The notes beneath the pieces were generated by a model. The model worked only from the letters and a program-made list of their open reading frames with translations. It had not been told where the DNA came from and did no database searches. DNA of 64,000 bases, taken from assembly GCF_049532905.1 (NCBI RefSeq), contig NZ_CP064032.1, positions 4,588,001 to 4,652,000 on the forward strand, in the 5' to 3' direction. Below are positions 34,153 to 42,504 of the stretch, one piece after another (the stretch's first letter is position 1; each line of letters starts with the position of its first letter). The translations under genes and the position numbers were made by a program. Source of the DNA: Dyella_B nitratireducens. GTDB lineage: Bacteria > Pseudomonadota > Gammaproteobacteria > Xanthomonadales > Rhodanobacteraceae.

Positions 34153-35097
34153 ATGCATCCCGTCAAAGTCGCCATCGTCGCCTTCGACCAGATTCGTCCG
34201 TTCCATCTCTCCGTGCCTTGTGCCGTGTTTGGGGAAACGGCGGCAGAGTTGTTCCAGGTGCGTGTCTGTGCTGCCGAGCCAGGCGAGCTGCGCACCGCCA
34301 GCGGCTTCAGCATTGCCACACGCTACGGTTTGCGCGAATTGGCGAACGCGGATGTGATCGTCGTGCCGTCCTGGCGCAATCCGCGCGAAGCCGCGCCGGA
34401 GCCGTTGCTTGCTGCGTTGCGTCGCGCACACAAGCGCAGCGCCACGATCGTCGGGCTCTGCCTTGGCGCGTTCGTGCTGGCCGACGCCGGGGTGCTCGAT
34501 GGCAAACTCGCCACCACCCACTGGCGCTGGACGGAGCTGTTCAAGCAGCGTTTTCCCAACGTGCGGCTCGATCCGAATGTGCTGTATGTCGACCAGGGCA
34601 ACATCATCACTTCGGCCGGCACTGCTGCGGGCATCGACTGCTGCTTGCATGTCGTGCGCCGGCAATACGGTGCGGAGGTCACCAACCGCATCGCCCGCAC
34701 GTTGGTGGTGCCGCCGCATCGGCAGGGCAGCCAGGCGCAATACATCGAGCAGCCGGTGCTCGCCCAGGCCACCGACACGTCGCTCACGAAAGCCCTCAAC
34801 TGGGCTGCGCGGCATCTTGATCAATCACATACGCTCGATTCGCTGGCCGCACGTGCGTTGATGAGCCGGCGCAGTTTCACCCGCCATTTTCGCCAGCACA
34901 CCGGCACCACGGTGGGCCAATGGTTGCTATCGCAGCGCCTCAGTCTGGCGCAGCGCATGCTGGAAACCACCGATCAACCGATCGAGCGCATTGCCGAACG
35001 CACAGGGTTTGGCACAGCATTGTCGATGCGCCAACATTTCGGGGTGGCGTTCAATACGACGCCCTCCATGTATCGACGCGAGTTTCGCGGACTTTGA
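34153..35097 (+). CDS. GlxA-type AraC family transcriptional regulator
   Basis: A 314-residue protein with an N-terminal DJ-1/PfpI-like domain (VAIVAFDQIRPFHLSVP, elbow GLCLGAFVLADAGVL) and a C-terminal AraC helix-turn-helix pair (LAARALMSRRSFTRHFRQHT, IERIAERTGFGTALSMRQHF). Such regulators sense small amine or amide metabolites and often activate neighbouring amidases. GGAGGG lies 7 bases before the ATG at 34153. Divergent orientation to the cysteine hydrolase suggests that gene as target. Confidence 0.92.
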   Translation: MHPVKVAIVAFDQIRPFHLSVPCAVFGETAAELFQVRVCAAEPGELRTASGFSIATRYGLRELANADVIVVPSWRNPREAAPEPLLAALRRAHKRSATIVGLCLGAFVLADAGVLDGKLATTHWRWTELFKQRFPNVRLDPNVLYVDQGNIITSAGTAAGIDCCLHVVRRQYGAEVTNRIARTLVVPPHRQGSQAQYIEQPVLAQATDTSLTKALNWAARHLDQSHTLDSLAARALMSRRSFTRHFRQHTGTTVGQWLLSQRLSLAQRMLETTDQPIERIAERTGFGTALSMRQHFGVAFNTTPSMYRREFRGL

Positions 35098-35120
35098 TGC
35101 AGTAATCACGCGCACACTGC

Positions 35121-35194
35121 GTAGGTTGGGGTGCAAACCCCAACATCGCCATCTCGATCAACGCGACAATGTTGGGGTTTGCACCCCAACCTAC
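35121..35194. repeat. Paired inverted repeat, GTAGGTTGGGGTGCAAACC type
   Basis: Two perfect 24-base units in opposite orientation (35121-35144, 35171-35194), each with a small palindrome GGGGTGCAAACCCC. They lie between convergent genes. Same unit as 47297-47369. Confidence 0.92.
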
Positions 35195-35198
35195 GGCA

Positions 35199-37304
35199 TC
35201 AACGTGCAGGCAACCCCAACTCCTGCGCAAAGAACGTCAACATGATCGCCGTATTTCCAACACGCTGACTAAACGGGGCGCCAATGCCATGCCCCGCATT
35301 CATGCGCGTCAGCAGCAAGATCGGCTGATCCGACGTGGTGGTGTTCTGCAGTGCTGCCGTGAACTTGCGTGACTGCCATGGCGCCACACGCGGATCGTTT
35401 GCGCCGGTGGTCATCAACACCGCCGGATACGCGGTATGCGGCTTCACGTTCTGCAACGGCGAATACGCCAGCGTGGCCTTGAACTGCGCCGGATCGCTGA
35501 CCGTGCCGAATTCGCTGACGTTGTATGCGCCATTGGTGAAGTTGGTCTCATGGCGGATCACGTCGTAGATGCCAACCATTGCCACCACGGCACGGTAATC
35601 GCTGGGATGCTGCACAAGCGACGCACCCATCAGCAGGCCGCCATTGCTCTCGCCGAGAATCCCCAGATGCGCGCGGTCGGTCCAGTGCGTATCGCATAGC
35701 GCCAGCGCGGCCGCATGGAAATCATCGAACACATTTTGCTTGTTGAGCATCTGGCCTTGCGCATGCCAATCCTGGCCAAACTCGTTGCCGCCGCGGATAT
35801 TGGCGAAAGCCAGTACGCCGCCACGTTCCAGCCAGGCCAGTTCCGGGCCGATGAAATGCGGGGTGATCGGAATGTCGTAGCCGCCGTAGCTATAAAGAAT
35901 GGTCGGCCGTTGGTTGTTCGGCGTGATGCCGGGCATGATCAGCACGGTGACCGGAATCGTGGTGCCATCTTTGGACGTGCCATCGATGCGATGTATTTCC
36001 ACCTTGCTGTAGTCGGCAGCGGGCTTTACTTCGAACACCGTATGCAGGCTGCCGCTTTTCGCATCGTAATCCCCCCAGCGCGTCGGCAGCGTCCAGCCAG
36101 CGTAGGTGATCAGGGCGTGATCCTGGCCTTGTTCCGCGGCGATACCTTCAACGGTGATGTCGTGCTGCGGAAGCGGCACGCGGCGAACGAGATTGTCATG
36201 GGCGTCGTAGTGTTCCGCCCACCAATCCGGACCCCAGCTGCGCGTCACCAGAAAACCATCCGCAAGCGGTGCGATGTCCTGCAGCGCACCTTCGCGCTGT
36301 GGTACCACGGTGGTGACGTTGCCTTGCGCATCGATGGCAAGCAGCTTGCCGCGCGGCGCATCAGCAAAGCTCGTCACCAGCAAGCGTTGACCTACCCACG
36401 CCGCATTGCGCACGTTGGCTGCGTGACCCAGCAGCTTTTTCCATGCGTTGCCGACGCGCAGATACACCTCGGCGGGGCCGCCATCGCCGATGTTGGCGAG
36501 TACGGCAAGTTGCTTGGCGCCTGGCGACGTTTTCAAGCGATATTCGGCTACTTTCGAGTAGCTCTTGCCGAACACTACCTCGTCGGCCTGGGCGGCCTGG
36601 CCGAGCACGTGATGCATCAGTGCCGCATCGAACTGCCGTACCTCGGCACCTGCTGGCGGCAACGGAAAGCGCACGTAGACGAAGCCATGCTCATCGGCAT
36701 CCCACGCAACATCTTGCGGCGTGGTGCCGCCGCCTGCGTAGGGCAAGGCGTCGCTCAAGGTCTTGCCGGTGGTGACATCAAGCACGTGCAGCGTGGTCAA
36801 TTCGCTGCCGCCCTCCGCCGTGCCGTACGCCAGATAACGGCCGCTGGGCGAAGGCCAATAACCGGTGATGGCGGTATTGCCATCACCCGCATTCAGATCG
36901 ACCAGCACGCGTGCCTTGCCATCCGGCCAAGCCTGCGCCATCAACTGCGGTTGCGGCTGGGGCGGCGTTTCCTGCATGTAGAACAGCGTGCCGCCGGCAA
37001 GCAGCGGCGAAGAGCGCGTCGTTGAGGTGATGGCGAGTTGCTGCACGCGTTCGGTCATCGCCTTGCCATCCGGCATCGCCGCAAGCACCGCTTCGGTGTG
37101 TGCGTTCTGCGCCTTGATCCACGTTTGCACGGCAGGGTCCTGTGCGTTTTCCAGCCAGCGATAGGGATCGCTCACCGTAACGCCATGCAAACTGCTGGCA
37201 GCGGGTTTTGTAGGTGAAGCAGGGGGTTGGGAGCTGTCCCCGGCATAGGCCGCCATGGTTGCGGCAAGGGCAAAGGCGGAGAGGCAACGCAGGAAAAGGG
37301 ACAT
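35199..37304 (-). CDS. Exported prolyl oligopeptidase, S9A
   Basis: A 701-residue serine peptidase that cleaves after proline in short peptides. The signal peptide is MSLFLRCLSAFALAATMAAYA. The family N-terminus SDPYRWLEN follows, then a beta-propeller (residues about 90-430) and the catalytic domain with Ser in GESNGGLLMG (about 551), Asp in GANDPRVAP (about 635) and His in NAGHGIGAP (about 667). PNPRG-type and GGYDIPITPHF segments agree. Its stop is 4 bp from the end of a paired repeat. Divergent from a second S9 peptidase across 135 bp. Confidence 0.93.
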   Translation of the reverse strand: MSLFLRCLSAFALAATMAAYAGDSSQPPASPTKPAASSLHGVTVSDPYRWLENAQDPAVQTWIKAQNAHTEAVLAAMPDGKAMTERVQQLAITSTTRSSPLLAGGTLFYMQETPPQPQPQLMAQAWPDGKARVLVDLNAGDGNTAITGYWPSPSGRYLAYGTAEGGSELTTLHVLDVTTGKTLSDALPYAGGGTTPQDVAWDADEHGFVYVRFPLPPAGAEVRQFDAALMHHVLGQAAQADEVVFGKSYSKVAEYRLKTSPGAKQLAVLANIGDGGPAEVYLRVGNAWKKLLGHAANVRNAAWVGQRLLVTSFADAPRGKLLAIDAQGNVTTVVPQREGALQDIAPLADGFLVTRSWGPDWWAEHYDAHDNLVRRVPLPQHDITVEGIAAEQGQDHALITYAGWTLPTRWGDYDAKSGSLHTVFEVKPAADYSKVEIHRIDGTSKDGTTIPVTVLIMPGITPNNQRPTILYSYGGYDIPITPHFIGPELAWLERGGVLAFANIRGGNEFGQDWHAQGQMLNKQNVFDDFHAAALALCDTHWTDRAHLGILGESNGGLLMGASLVQHPSDYRAVVAMVGIYDVIRHETNFTNGAYNVSEFGTVSDPAQFKATLAYSPLQNVKPHTAYPAVLMTTGANDPRVAPWQSRKFTAALQNTTTSDQPILLLTRMNAGHGIGAPFSQRVGNTAIMLTFFAQELGLPAR

Positions 37305-37439
37305 GCCGCAAGGTCCTGTGATGGAGTGACCAACCAGCCTATATCGCGCGCAGGTCCAAGCGAAACGGGACGCTTGGCGCTTGTCAGCGCGGCACGCTTG
37401 GCTATGCTGGCCGATTTTCCGCACCCGGAGTTTCCGCCC

Positions 37440-39872
37440 ATGCGCCGACTGCTGCTTGCCGGTCTGATCGCCCTCACCGTCCTGCCTGTGGCAGCAGAAA
37501 CCCCGTCGACGTCGCCCAAGCTCGATCTGGAAACCATCATGGCCAATCCGGACTGGATGGGGCAGGCAGTCGAAAATCCCTACTGGAGCGTGGACGGACG
37601 CAGTCTTTACTACAGCGTCAAGCGCGATGGCAGTTCGGTACACGATCTCTACCGCGTCGATCCTGCCACCGGCAACAACATCAAGCTCGATGCTGCCGCT
37701 ACTGCAAAGGCCGAAGGTGCTGCCGTGTACGACCGTGCGCACCGCCGCGCGGCTTACATCTTTCACGGTGACGTGTTCCTGGTGGACCTGGGCAGCGGCC
37801 GCCGCACGCAAGTTACGCGCAGTGCACTGCCGGAATCCTCGCCGCGCTTTTCTGCCGATGGCCGCTCGCTGCAGTTTCGCGAAACCAACAACTGGTACGT
37901 CTACGACATCGCCAGCGGCGTTACCTCGCCGGCCGCGGTGCTGAAGTTCACCGACGATCCGAACGACAAGAAGCCCGATGCGCTCGGCCAGCAGCAGCTC
38001 GACCTGTTCAAGGATCTGCGCGAAAACAAACAGGACAAGGATGCGCTGCATGCGAACGAGCAAACGCTGGCCGCCGCCGATCCCACGCGCGCGCCGCAGC
38101 CGTTCTATCTCGGTGACAAGTCACAGCTGATGGACACCGAGTTGTCGCCCGACGGCCGCTGGATGCTGGTGTTGACGCAGCCGGCGCATCACGACGACGG
38201 CAAGGCTCCGGACGTGATCCACTACGTGACCGACTCCGGCTACACCGAAACCGAAGCGGCACGCCAATACGTCGGCCGCAACGATCCCGCACCGCAATCG
38301 GTGCTGCTGCTCGACCTCATCACGCACAAATCCTACCCGCTGGCCACCGACAATCTGCCCGGCGTCAAGGACGATCCGCTGAAAGCCATTCGTGCGAAAA
38401 CCATCGCCGAACTGCAGAAGGCCGGCAAGGACGATGACGCCAAAGCACTGAAGGCACCGGATGTACGGCCGGTCATCATGTACACCATGGATAACGGCAG
38501 CCCCGGCATCGTGTGGAGCGACGATGGGCGCAACGTCGCGCTGGAATTTCTTGCCGTCGACAACAAGGATCGCTGGATTGCCAGTGTCGACTTCGCACAT
38601 CACGCACTGGAGCCGCAGCATCGCTTGCACAACGATGCCTGGATCAGCTGGGGCTTCAACGACTTCGGCTGGCTCAAGGACAACCGCACGCTGTGGTATC
38701 TCAGCGAGGAAAGCGGCTATTCGCAGCTTTATGTGAAGCCGGTGGATGGCGCGGCCAAGGCGTTGACCTCCGGCAAGTTCGAGGTGAGCCAGCCGCAGCT
38801 CTCCAACGACGGTCGGTGGTTTTATCTACGTACCAACAAGGTGGCGCCGTATAGCTACGACGTTTATCGCGTACCGTCGAATGGCGGCGACCTCAGCCGC
38901 ATCACGCAATACGGCGGCATGGACCAGTTCACGCTGTCGCCGGACGACACGCGGCTCGCCGTGCTGCATTCGTCCGCCTACGTATTACCGCAACTCGCCG
39001 TGCAAAGCGTGGAAGGCGGCACATCGCGCGACCTCACTCACACGATGAAACCTGCGTTCACCGCGTACCACTGGATCGAACCGAAGATCGTGGAAGTACC
39101 TTCCTCGCATGGCGCCGGCGTGATTTACGCGAAGTACTATGGCCCTGAGAATGAAACCGATGCGCAGGCTTCGCGCCCCGCCGTGCTGTTCGTGCACGGT
39201 GCCGGCTACCTGCAGGACGTGAAAGAAGCCGCCACGTACTACCAGCATGAGCAGTTGTTCAACAACCTGCTCGTGCAGGAGGGCTACGTTGTGCTGGATA
39301 TGGATTACCGCGCTTCCGAAGGTTACGGCAGCGCATGGCGCACGGCGATCTACCGGCAAATGGGCCATCCCGAACTGGAAGACCTGCTCGACGGCAAAGC
39401 CTGGCTGGTGAAGAACCACGGCGTCGACTCCAAGCGCGTCGGCATTTACGGCGGCAGCTATGGCGGCTTCATGACCGAGATGGCGCTACTGCGTGCACCG
39501 GGTGAATTCGCGGCTGGCGCGGCGCAGCGTCCGCCGGCAGACTGGGTGACGTACAACGACCCATACACTGCCGACATCCTCAACCGGCCAGAGCTTGATC
39601 CGGAGGCGTACAAGGTCAGTTCGCCGATCACGTATGCGGCGAATCTGCGCGATCCGCTACTGATCAATCACGGCCTGATCGACAACAACGTCATGGCCAG
39701 CGATTCGATCCGCCTGTATCAGCGCTTCGTCGAGCTGCACAAGAAGAATTTCTGGATCTCGTTGTATCCGTTGGAGCGGCACGAATTCGAGCATGCAGAT
39801 GCGTGGTATGACGAGTATCGGCGGATCAATGAGTTGTTCGAGACGTGGGTGAAGCCGGCGGCTTCAAACTAG
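37440..39872 (+). CDS. Exported S9 peptidase, dipeptidyl peptidase IV-like
   Basis: An 810-residue exported peptidase (signal MRRLLLAGLIALTVLPVAA). A DPP IV-type propeller carries phrases such as VDGRSLYYSVKRDG, TELSPDGRWMLVL and LSPDDTRLAVL. The hydrolase domain has Ser in YGGSYGGFMTEM (about residue 672), Asp in HGLIDNN (about 747) and His in LERHEFEH (about 780). It probably releases N-terminal dipeptides from peptides in the periplasm. The start at 37440 gives the signal peptide; the open frame to 37227 is antisense to the S9A gene. A perfect 29-base inverted REP pair follows. Confidence 0.92.
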   Translation: MRRLLLAGLIALTVLPVAAETPSTSPKLDLETIMANPDWMGQAVENPYWSVDGRSLYYSVKRDGSSVHDLYRVDPATGNNIKLDAAATAKAEGAAVYDRAHRRAAYIFHGDVFLVDLGSGRRTQVTRSALPESSPRFSADGRSLQFRETNNWYVYDIASGVTSPAAVLKFTDDPNDKKPDALGQQQLDLFKDLRENKQDKDALHANEQTLAAADPTRAPQPFYLGDKSQLMDTELSPDGRWMLVLTQPAHHDDGKAPDVIHYVTDSGYTETEAARQYVGRNDPAPQSVLLLDLITHKSYPLATDNLPGVKDDPLKAIRAKTIAELQKAGKDDDAKALKAPDVRPVIMYTMDNGSPGIVWSDDGRNVALEFLAVDNKDRWIASVDFAHHALEPQHRLHNDAWISWGFNDFGWLKDNRTLWYLSEESGYSQLYVKPVDGAAKALTSGKFEVSQPQLSNDGRWFYLRTNKVAPYSYDVYRVPSNGGDLSRITQYGGMDQFTLSPDDTRLAVLHSSAYVLPQLAVQSVEGGTSRDLTHTMKPAFTAYHWIEPKIVEVPSSHGAGVIYAKYYGPENETDAQASRPAVLFVHGAGYLQDVKEAATYYQHEQLFNNLLVQEGYVVLDMDYRASEGYGSAWRTAIYRQMGHPELEDLLDGKAWLVKNHGVDSKRVGIYGGSYGGFMTEMALLRAPGEFAAGAAQRPPADWVTYNDPYTADILNRPELDPEAYKVSSPITYAANLRDPLLINHGLIDNNVMASDSIRLYQRFVELHKKNFWISLYPLERHEFEHADAWYDEYRRINELFETWVKPAASN

Positions 39873-39888
39873 CTGTAATCCCCATGCT

Positions 39889-40009
39889 CGTCATTCCGGC
39901 GAACGCCGGAATCCAGTGAAGTACGTCGTGCGAAGCACACATTATGTTTTTATGTTGAGTGCTGCGCACCACGTTATTTGACTGGATTCCGGCGTTCGCC
40001 GGAATGACG
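39889..40009. repeat. REP-like inverted pair (TCATTCCGGCGAACGCCGGA type)
   Basis: Two perfectly complementary 29-base units (39889-39917 and 39981-40009), each with its own hairpin CCGGCGAACGCCGG, flank a 63-base AT-richer spacer. They lie between convergent genes, after the DPP-like gene and the ferric reductase gene. Confidence 0.92.
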
Positions 40010-40039
40010 ATTCGCTTCGGATGAGCACGACGGAAGGCA

Positions 40040-40837
40040 TCAATCCTCCTCATCGTCATTCCCATCCGCCTTCCAATACCCCGTCGCACGAATCCATTCC
40101 TTCGGCACGCCACGTTCCTCCGCCAGATAACGCCGCATCATCCGCACCCGGCGCGATTCGGCCGCAATCCAATAGAACGTATCACCCGGCAACGCCGGCA
40201 ATTCGCGCAACGCGGTTTCCAGCAAATCGCTGCTGGCCGCATCGACACCATCGCGTTCCAGCCAGGTCACTTCGAAATCAGCCTGCGAACCCAACGGCTG
40301 CCGGTCGGCCCGTTCGGGAATCTCGATCAGCGCCACCACGTGTGCACCTGCCGGCATCTCATCCAGGCGGCGGCCGATGGCGGGCAGGGCGGTTTCATCG
40401 CCAATCAGTACGTAATGGTCGAAATCCTCGGCAACGACAAACGAGCCACGTGGTCCGGCCACGCCGATCTGTTGTCCAGGCTTGGTGTTTTCCGCCCAGA
40501 TCGACGCAGGCCCATCGCCGTGCAGCACGAAATCGATGATCAATTCATGGCGAATGGCATCGTGTTCGCGCGGTGTGTAGTCGCGCATCGGCGATGGTTT
40601 CACGCCGGGAGGAAATTCAGGGCCATTCGGACCGGGCGTGGGAAACACCAGCTCCCCATCTTCATTGGGGAGCAGGAGCTTGACGTGATCGTCGGGCGAA
40701 GCGCTGACGAAGCCGTGCAATGCATCGCCCTGTAAGGTAATCCGCTGCATGTGCGGCGTCATGCGCTTTGCGCTCAGCACTTCCAGCCGGCGGATCGCGA
40801 TCGGGTGCCGCATCATGCGGTGTTCGTGTTTTGTCAT
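40040..40837 (-). CDS. Siderophore-interacting protein / NADPH-dependent ferric-chelate reductase, YqjH-like
   Basis: A 265-residue flavin reductase of the SIP (ViuB/YqjH) family, which reduces iron in ferric siderophores in the cytoplasm. Seen are the FAD-binding RDYTPREHD, VLHGDGPASIWA and GVAGPRGSF, then YVLIGDETALPAIGRRL and the C-terminal FYWIAAESRRVRMMRRYL and TGYWKADGNDDEED. It begins 6 bp after the padR gene, so the two form an operon. In E. coli the same pair, yqjI-yqjH, is divergent and linked to nickel/iron balance. Confidence 0.93.
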   Translation of the reverse strand: MTKHEHRMMRHPIAIRRLEVLSAKRMTPHMQRITLQGDALHGFVSASPDDHVKLLLPNEDGELVFPTPGPNGPEFPPGVKPSPMRDYTPREHDAIRHELIIDFVLHGDGPASIWAENTKPGQQIGVAGPRGSFVVAEDFDHYVLIGDETALPAIGRRLDEMPAGAHVVALIEIPERADRQPLGSQADFEVTWLERDGVDAASSDLLETALRELPALPGDTFYWIAAESRRVRMMRRYLAEERGVPKEWIRATGYWKADGNDDEED

Positions 40838-40843
40838 GGGCGC

Positions 40844-41506
40844 TCACTTGTCATCGTTCTTGCGGCCGGACGCAATCTCCGCCGCCGCCCGTTCGAGGAT
40901 GTCCGCCACGCGCTGCGCTTCCGCCTTCCAGTCACTGCCGCGCATCAGCACCGCATGCTTGAGTGCATGCATGGCTTTGCGTACGGACATCGGCACCGAA
41001 AGCTTGGCGAACAGGCGTGCACTCTCGCGCGTACGTTCGATGATGGCCTCCACGGTCGTGCGGTTGCCGTCGAGATAAACGCGGCCTTCGTCGGTGATCG
41101 CGTACAGCTTGCGCCCGCCCTGCTCGTTCTCCACCGAGGCGTAGCCCAACTCCTCCAGCATGGTCAGCGTCGGGTAGATGGCGCCGGGGCTGGGTGAGTA
41201 CTGGCCGAGGAACATCTCTTCGATGGTGCGGATCAGCTCGTAGCCGTGCCGCGGCTGTTGTTCGATCAGCGCCAGCAGCAGCAGCTTCAGGTCGCCGTGG
41301 CCCAGCATGCGCCCGCCACCGCGGCGTCCGCCGCCTTGCAGGTCGCCCCAGTCGCCAAACGATTCGCCGTGGTGCCCGAACCCGCCATGCCGGCCGCGCC
41401 GGCCGTGGAAGTCGTACCCCTCGTCCCCGAACCAGCCGCCTTCACGCCAACCTTCGCAGTCACCGCCATGATGACGGTGCATGAAGCGATAGAAATGCCT
41501 GTGCAT
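40844..41506 (-). CDS. PadR family metal-responsive regulator, YqjI-like
   Basis: A 220-residue PadR regulator with an unusual N-terminal extension of about 70 residues rich in His and Gly (MHRHFYRFMHRHHGGDCEGW, FHGRRGRHGGFGHHGES), a likely metal-binding segment. Then follow the PadR winged helix (LLLLALIEQQPRHGYELI, SPSPGAIYPTLTMLEELGY) and C-terminal helices. E. coli YqjI has the same layout and loses DNA binding when nickel binds its N-terminus. GGAG lies before the start. Two CGATATATCG palindromes just upstream are the likely autoregulatory operators. Confidence 0.93.
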   Translation of the reverse strand: MHRHFYRFMHRHHGGDCEGWREGGWFGDEGYDFHGRRGRHGGFGHHGESFGDWGDLQGGGRRGGGRMLGHGDLKLLLLALIEQQPRHGYELIRTIEEMFLGQYSPSPGAIYPTLTMLEELGYASVENEQGGRKLYAITDEGRVYLDGNRTTVEAIIERTRESARLFAKLSVPMSVRKAMHALKHAVLMRGSDWKAEAQRVADILERAAAEIASGRKNDDK

Positions 41507-41516
41507 GATATAACTC

Positions 41517-41562
41517 CGATATATCGAAATGGTGCGAGAAACGATATATCGAATTTATATCG
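41517..41562 (-). promoter_or_regulatory. Twin palindromic operators of the padR-SIP operon
   Basis: Two perfect 10-bp palindromes CGATATATCG at 41517-41526 and 41542-41551, 25 bp apart centre to centre, plus a half-site TATATCG at 41556-41562. They begin 10 bp upstream of the padR start codon and overlap the AT-rich region where the promoter should be. PadR/YqjI binding is inferred from position and symmetry. Confidence 0.75.
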
Positions 41563-41686
41563 AAGTGCAAGCCTCACCCTGCTGGCCCCGTCTGGAAGGC
41601 GCAAATTGCTGCCGGATTTCCTTTTGTCGATTCCTCCAACCCCCGTTCGTCGCTCACACGTACGGCCCTCATCCGGAGAAGCGACC

Positions 41687-42406
41687 ATGACCCAGAACCC
41701 CAGCCTCATGAACCCCACCCTCGTCCCCGCTGCCGAGCTGGTAAAGCGCAACAACGCCAAGCAGCCGAACGAAAGCGCCGAATACCGCCGCGCCCGCAAT
41801 GAGCTGCTGCGCGAGGAGATCGAGCTGCGCCGTCACATCGAACGTGTGGCCGAACTGCGGCGCGCGCTGCCGCCAGGCGGTGAAGTGATCGGCGACTACC
41901 GCTTTCAGGGTGAAAATGGTCCGACGGACTTTGCTGGCCTGTTCGGCGACAAGCAGACCCTGGTCGTCTACAGCTACATGTTCGGCCCGCAACGCGAACG
42001 GCCGTGCCCGATGTGCACGTCATTGTTGAGCGCATGGGAAGGCGAGGCGCGCGATATGGAGCAGCGCATCGCGCTGGCAGTTGTGGCGCGTTCGCCGATC
42101 GAGCGCCTGCTGGCGTTCAAGCGCGAACGCGGCTGGCGTCATCTGAAGCTGTACACCGACCTCAACGGCAACTTCACCCGCGACTATGACGGTATTGCCG
42201 AGGACGGCGGCGACACACCGGCATTCAACGTGTTCACCCGGCGCGATGGTAAAACCCGTTTGTTCTGGGCCGCTGAAATGGGTGACGAAACATCCGACCC
42301 CGGCCAGGACCCGCGCGGCGCGCCCGATCCCATGCCGATCTGGACCGTGCTCGACATGACTCCCGAAGGACGCGGTACGAATTGGTATCCGAAGCTCGAC
42401 TATTAG
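41687..42406 (+). CDS. DUF899 family thioredoxin-like protein
   Basis: A 239-residue protein of the DUF899 group, with LVPAAELVKRN near the start, REEIELRRHIERVAELRR, YSYMFGPQRERPCPMCTS (a CPMC pair like a thioredoxin active site) and FTRDYDGIAEDGG, then NVFTRRDGKTRLFW. Its function is not known; the fold suggests a redox role. ATG 41687 fits the family N-terminus; the open frame back to 41246 is antisense to padR. It is divergent from the padR-SIP operon and might share its regulation. Confidence 0.87.
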   Translation: MTQNPSLMNPTLVPAAELVKRNNAKQPNESAEYRRARNELLREEIELRRHIERVAELRRALPPGGEVIGDYRFQGENGPTDFAGLFGDKQTLVVYSYMFGPQRERPCPMCTSLLSAWEGEARDMEQRIALAVVARSPIERLLAFKRERGWRHLKLYTDLNGNFTRDYDGIAEDGGDTPAFNVFTRRDGKTRLFWAAEMGDETSDPGQDPRGAPDPMPIWTVLDMTPEGRGTNWYPKLDY

Positions 42407-42416
42407 AGTGGCTGTC

Positions 42417-42504
42417 GTAGGTTGGCTTACCCCGGACTTGATCCGGGGGTAACCGAACGTGTCGCCCGGAAATGTTGGGTTACGCTTGCGCTAACCCAAC
42501 CTAC
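42417..42504. repeat. Degenerate GTAGGTTGGG inverted pair overlapping an MFS gene end
   Basis: The right unit (42474-42504) is a GTTGGGTTACGCTTGCGC-type copy; the left (42417 to about 42459) has diverged and carries an inserted hairpin CCCCGGACTTGATCCGGGGG. The right unit provides the final codons and stop of the minus-strand transporter gene. Confidence 0.8.

Noticed and set aside
35715..37025. Plus-strand open frame of 436 codons
   Set aside because: It lies antisense inside the prolyl oligopeptidase gene, whose catalytic triad and signal peptide are clear.
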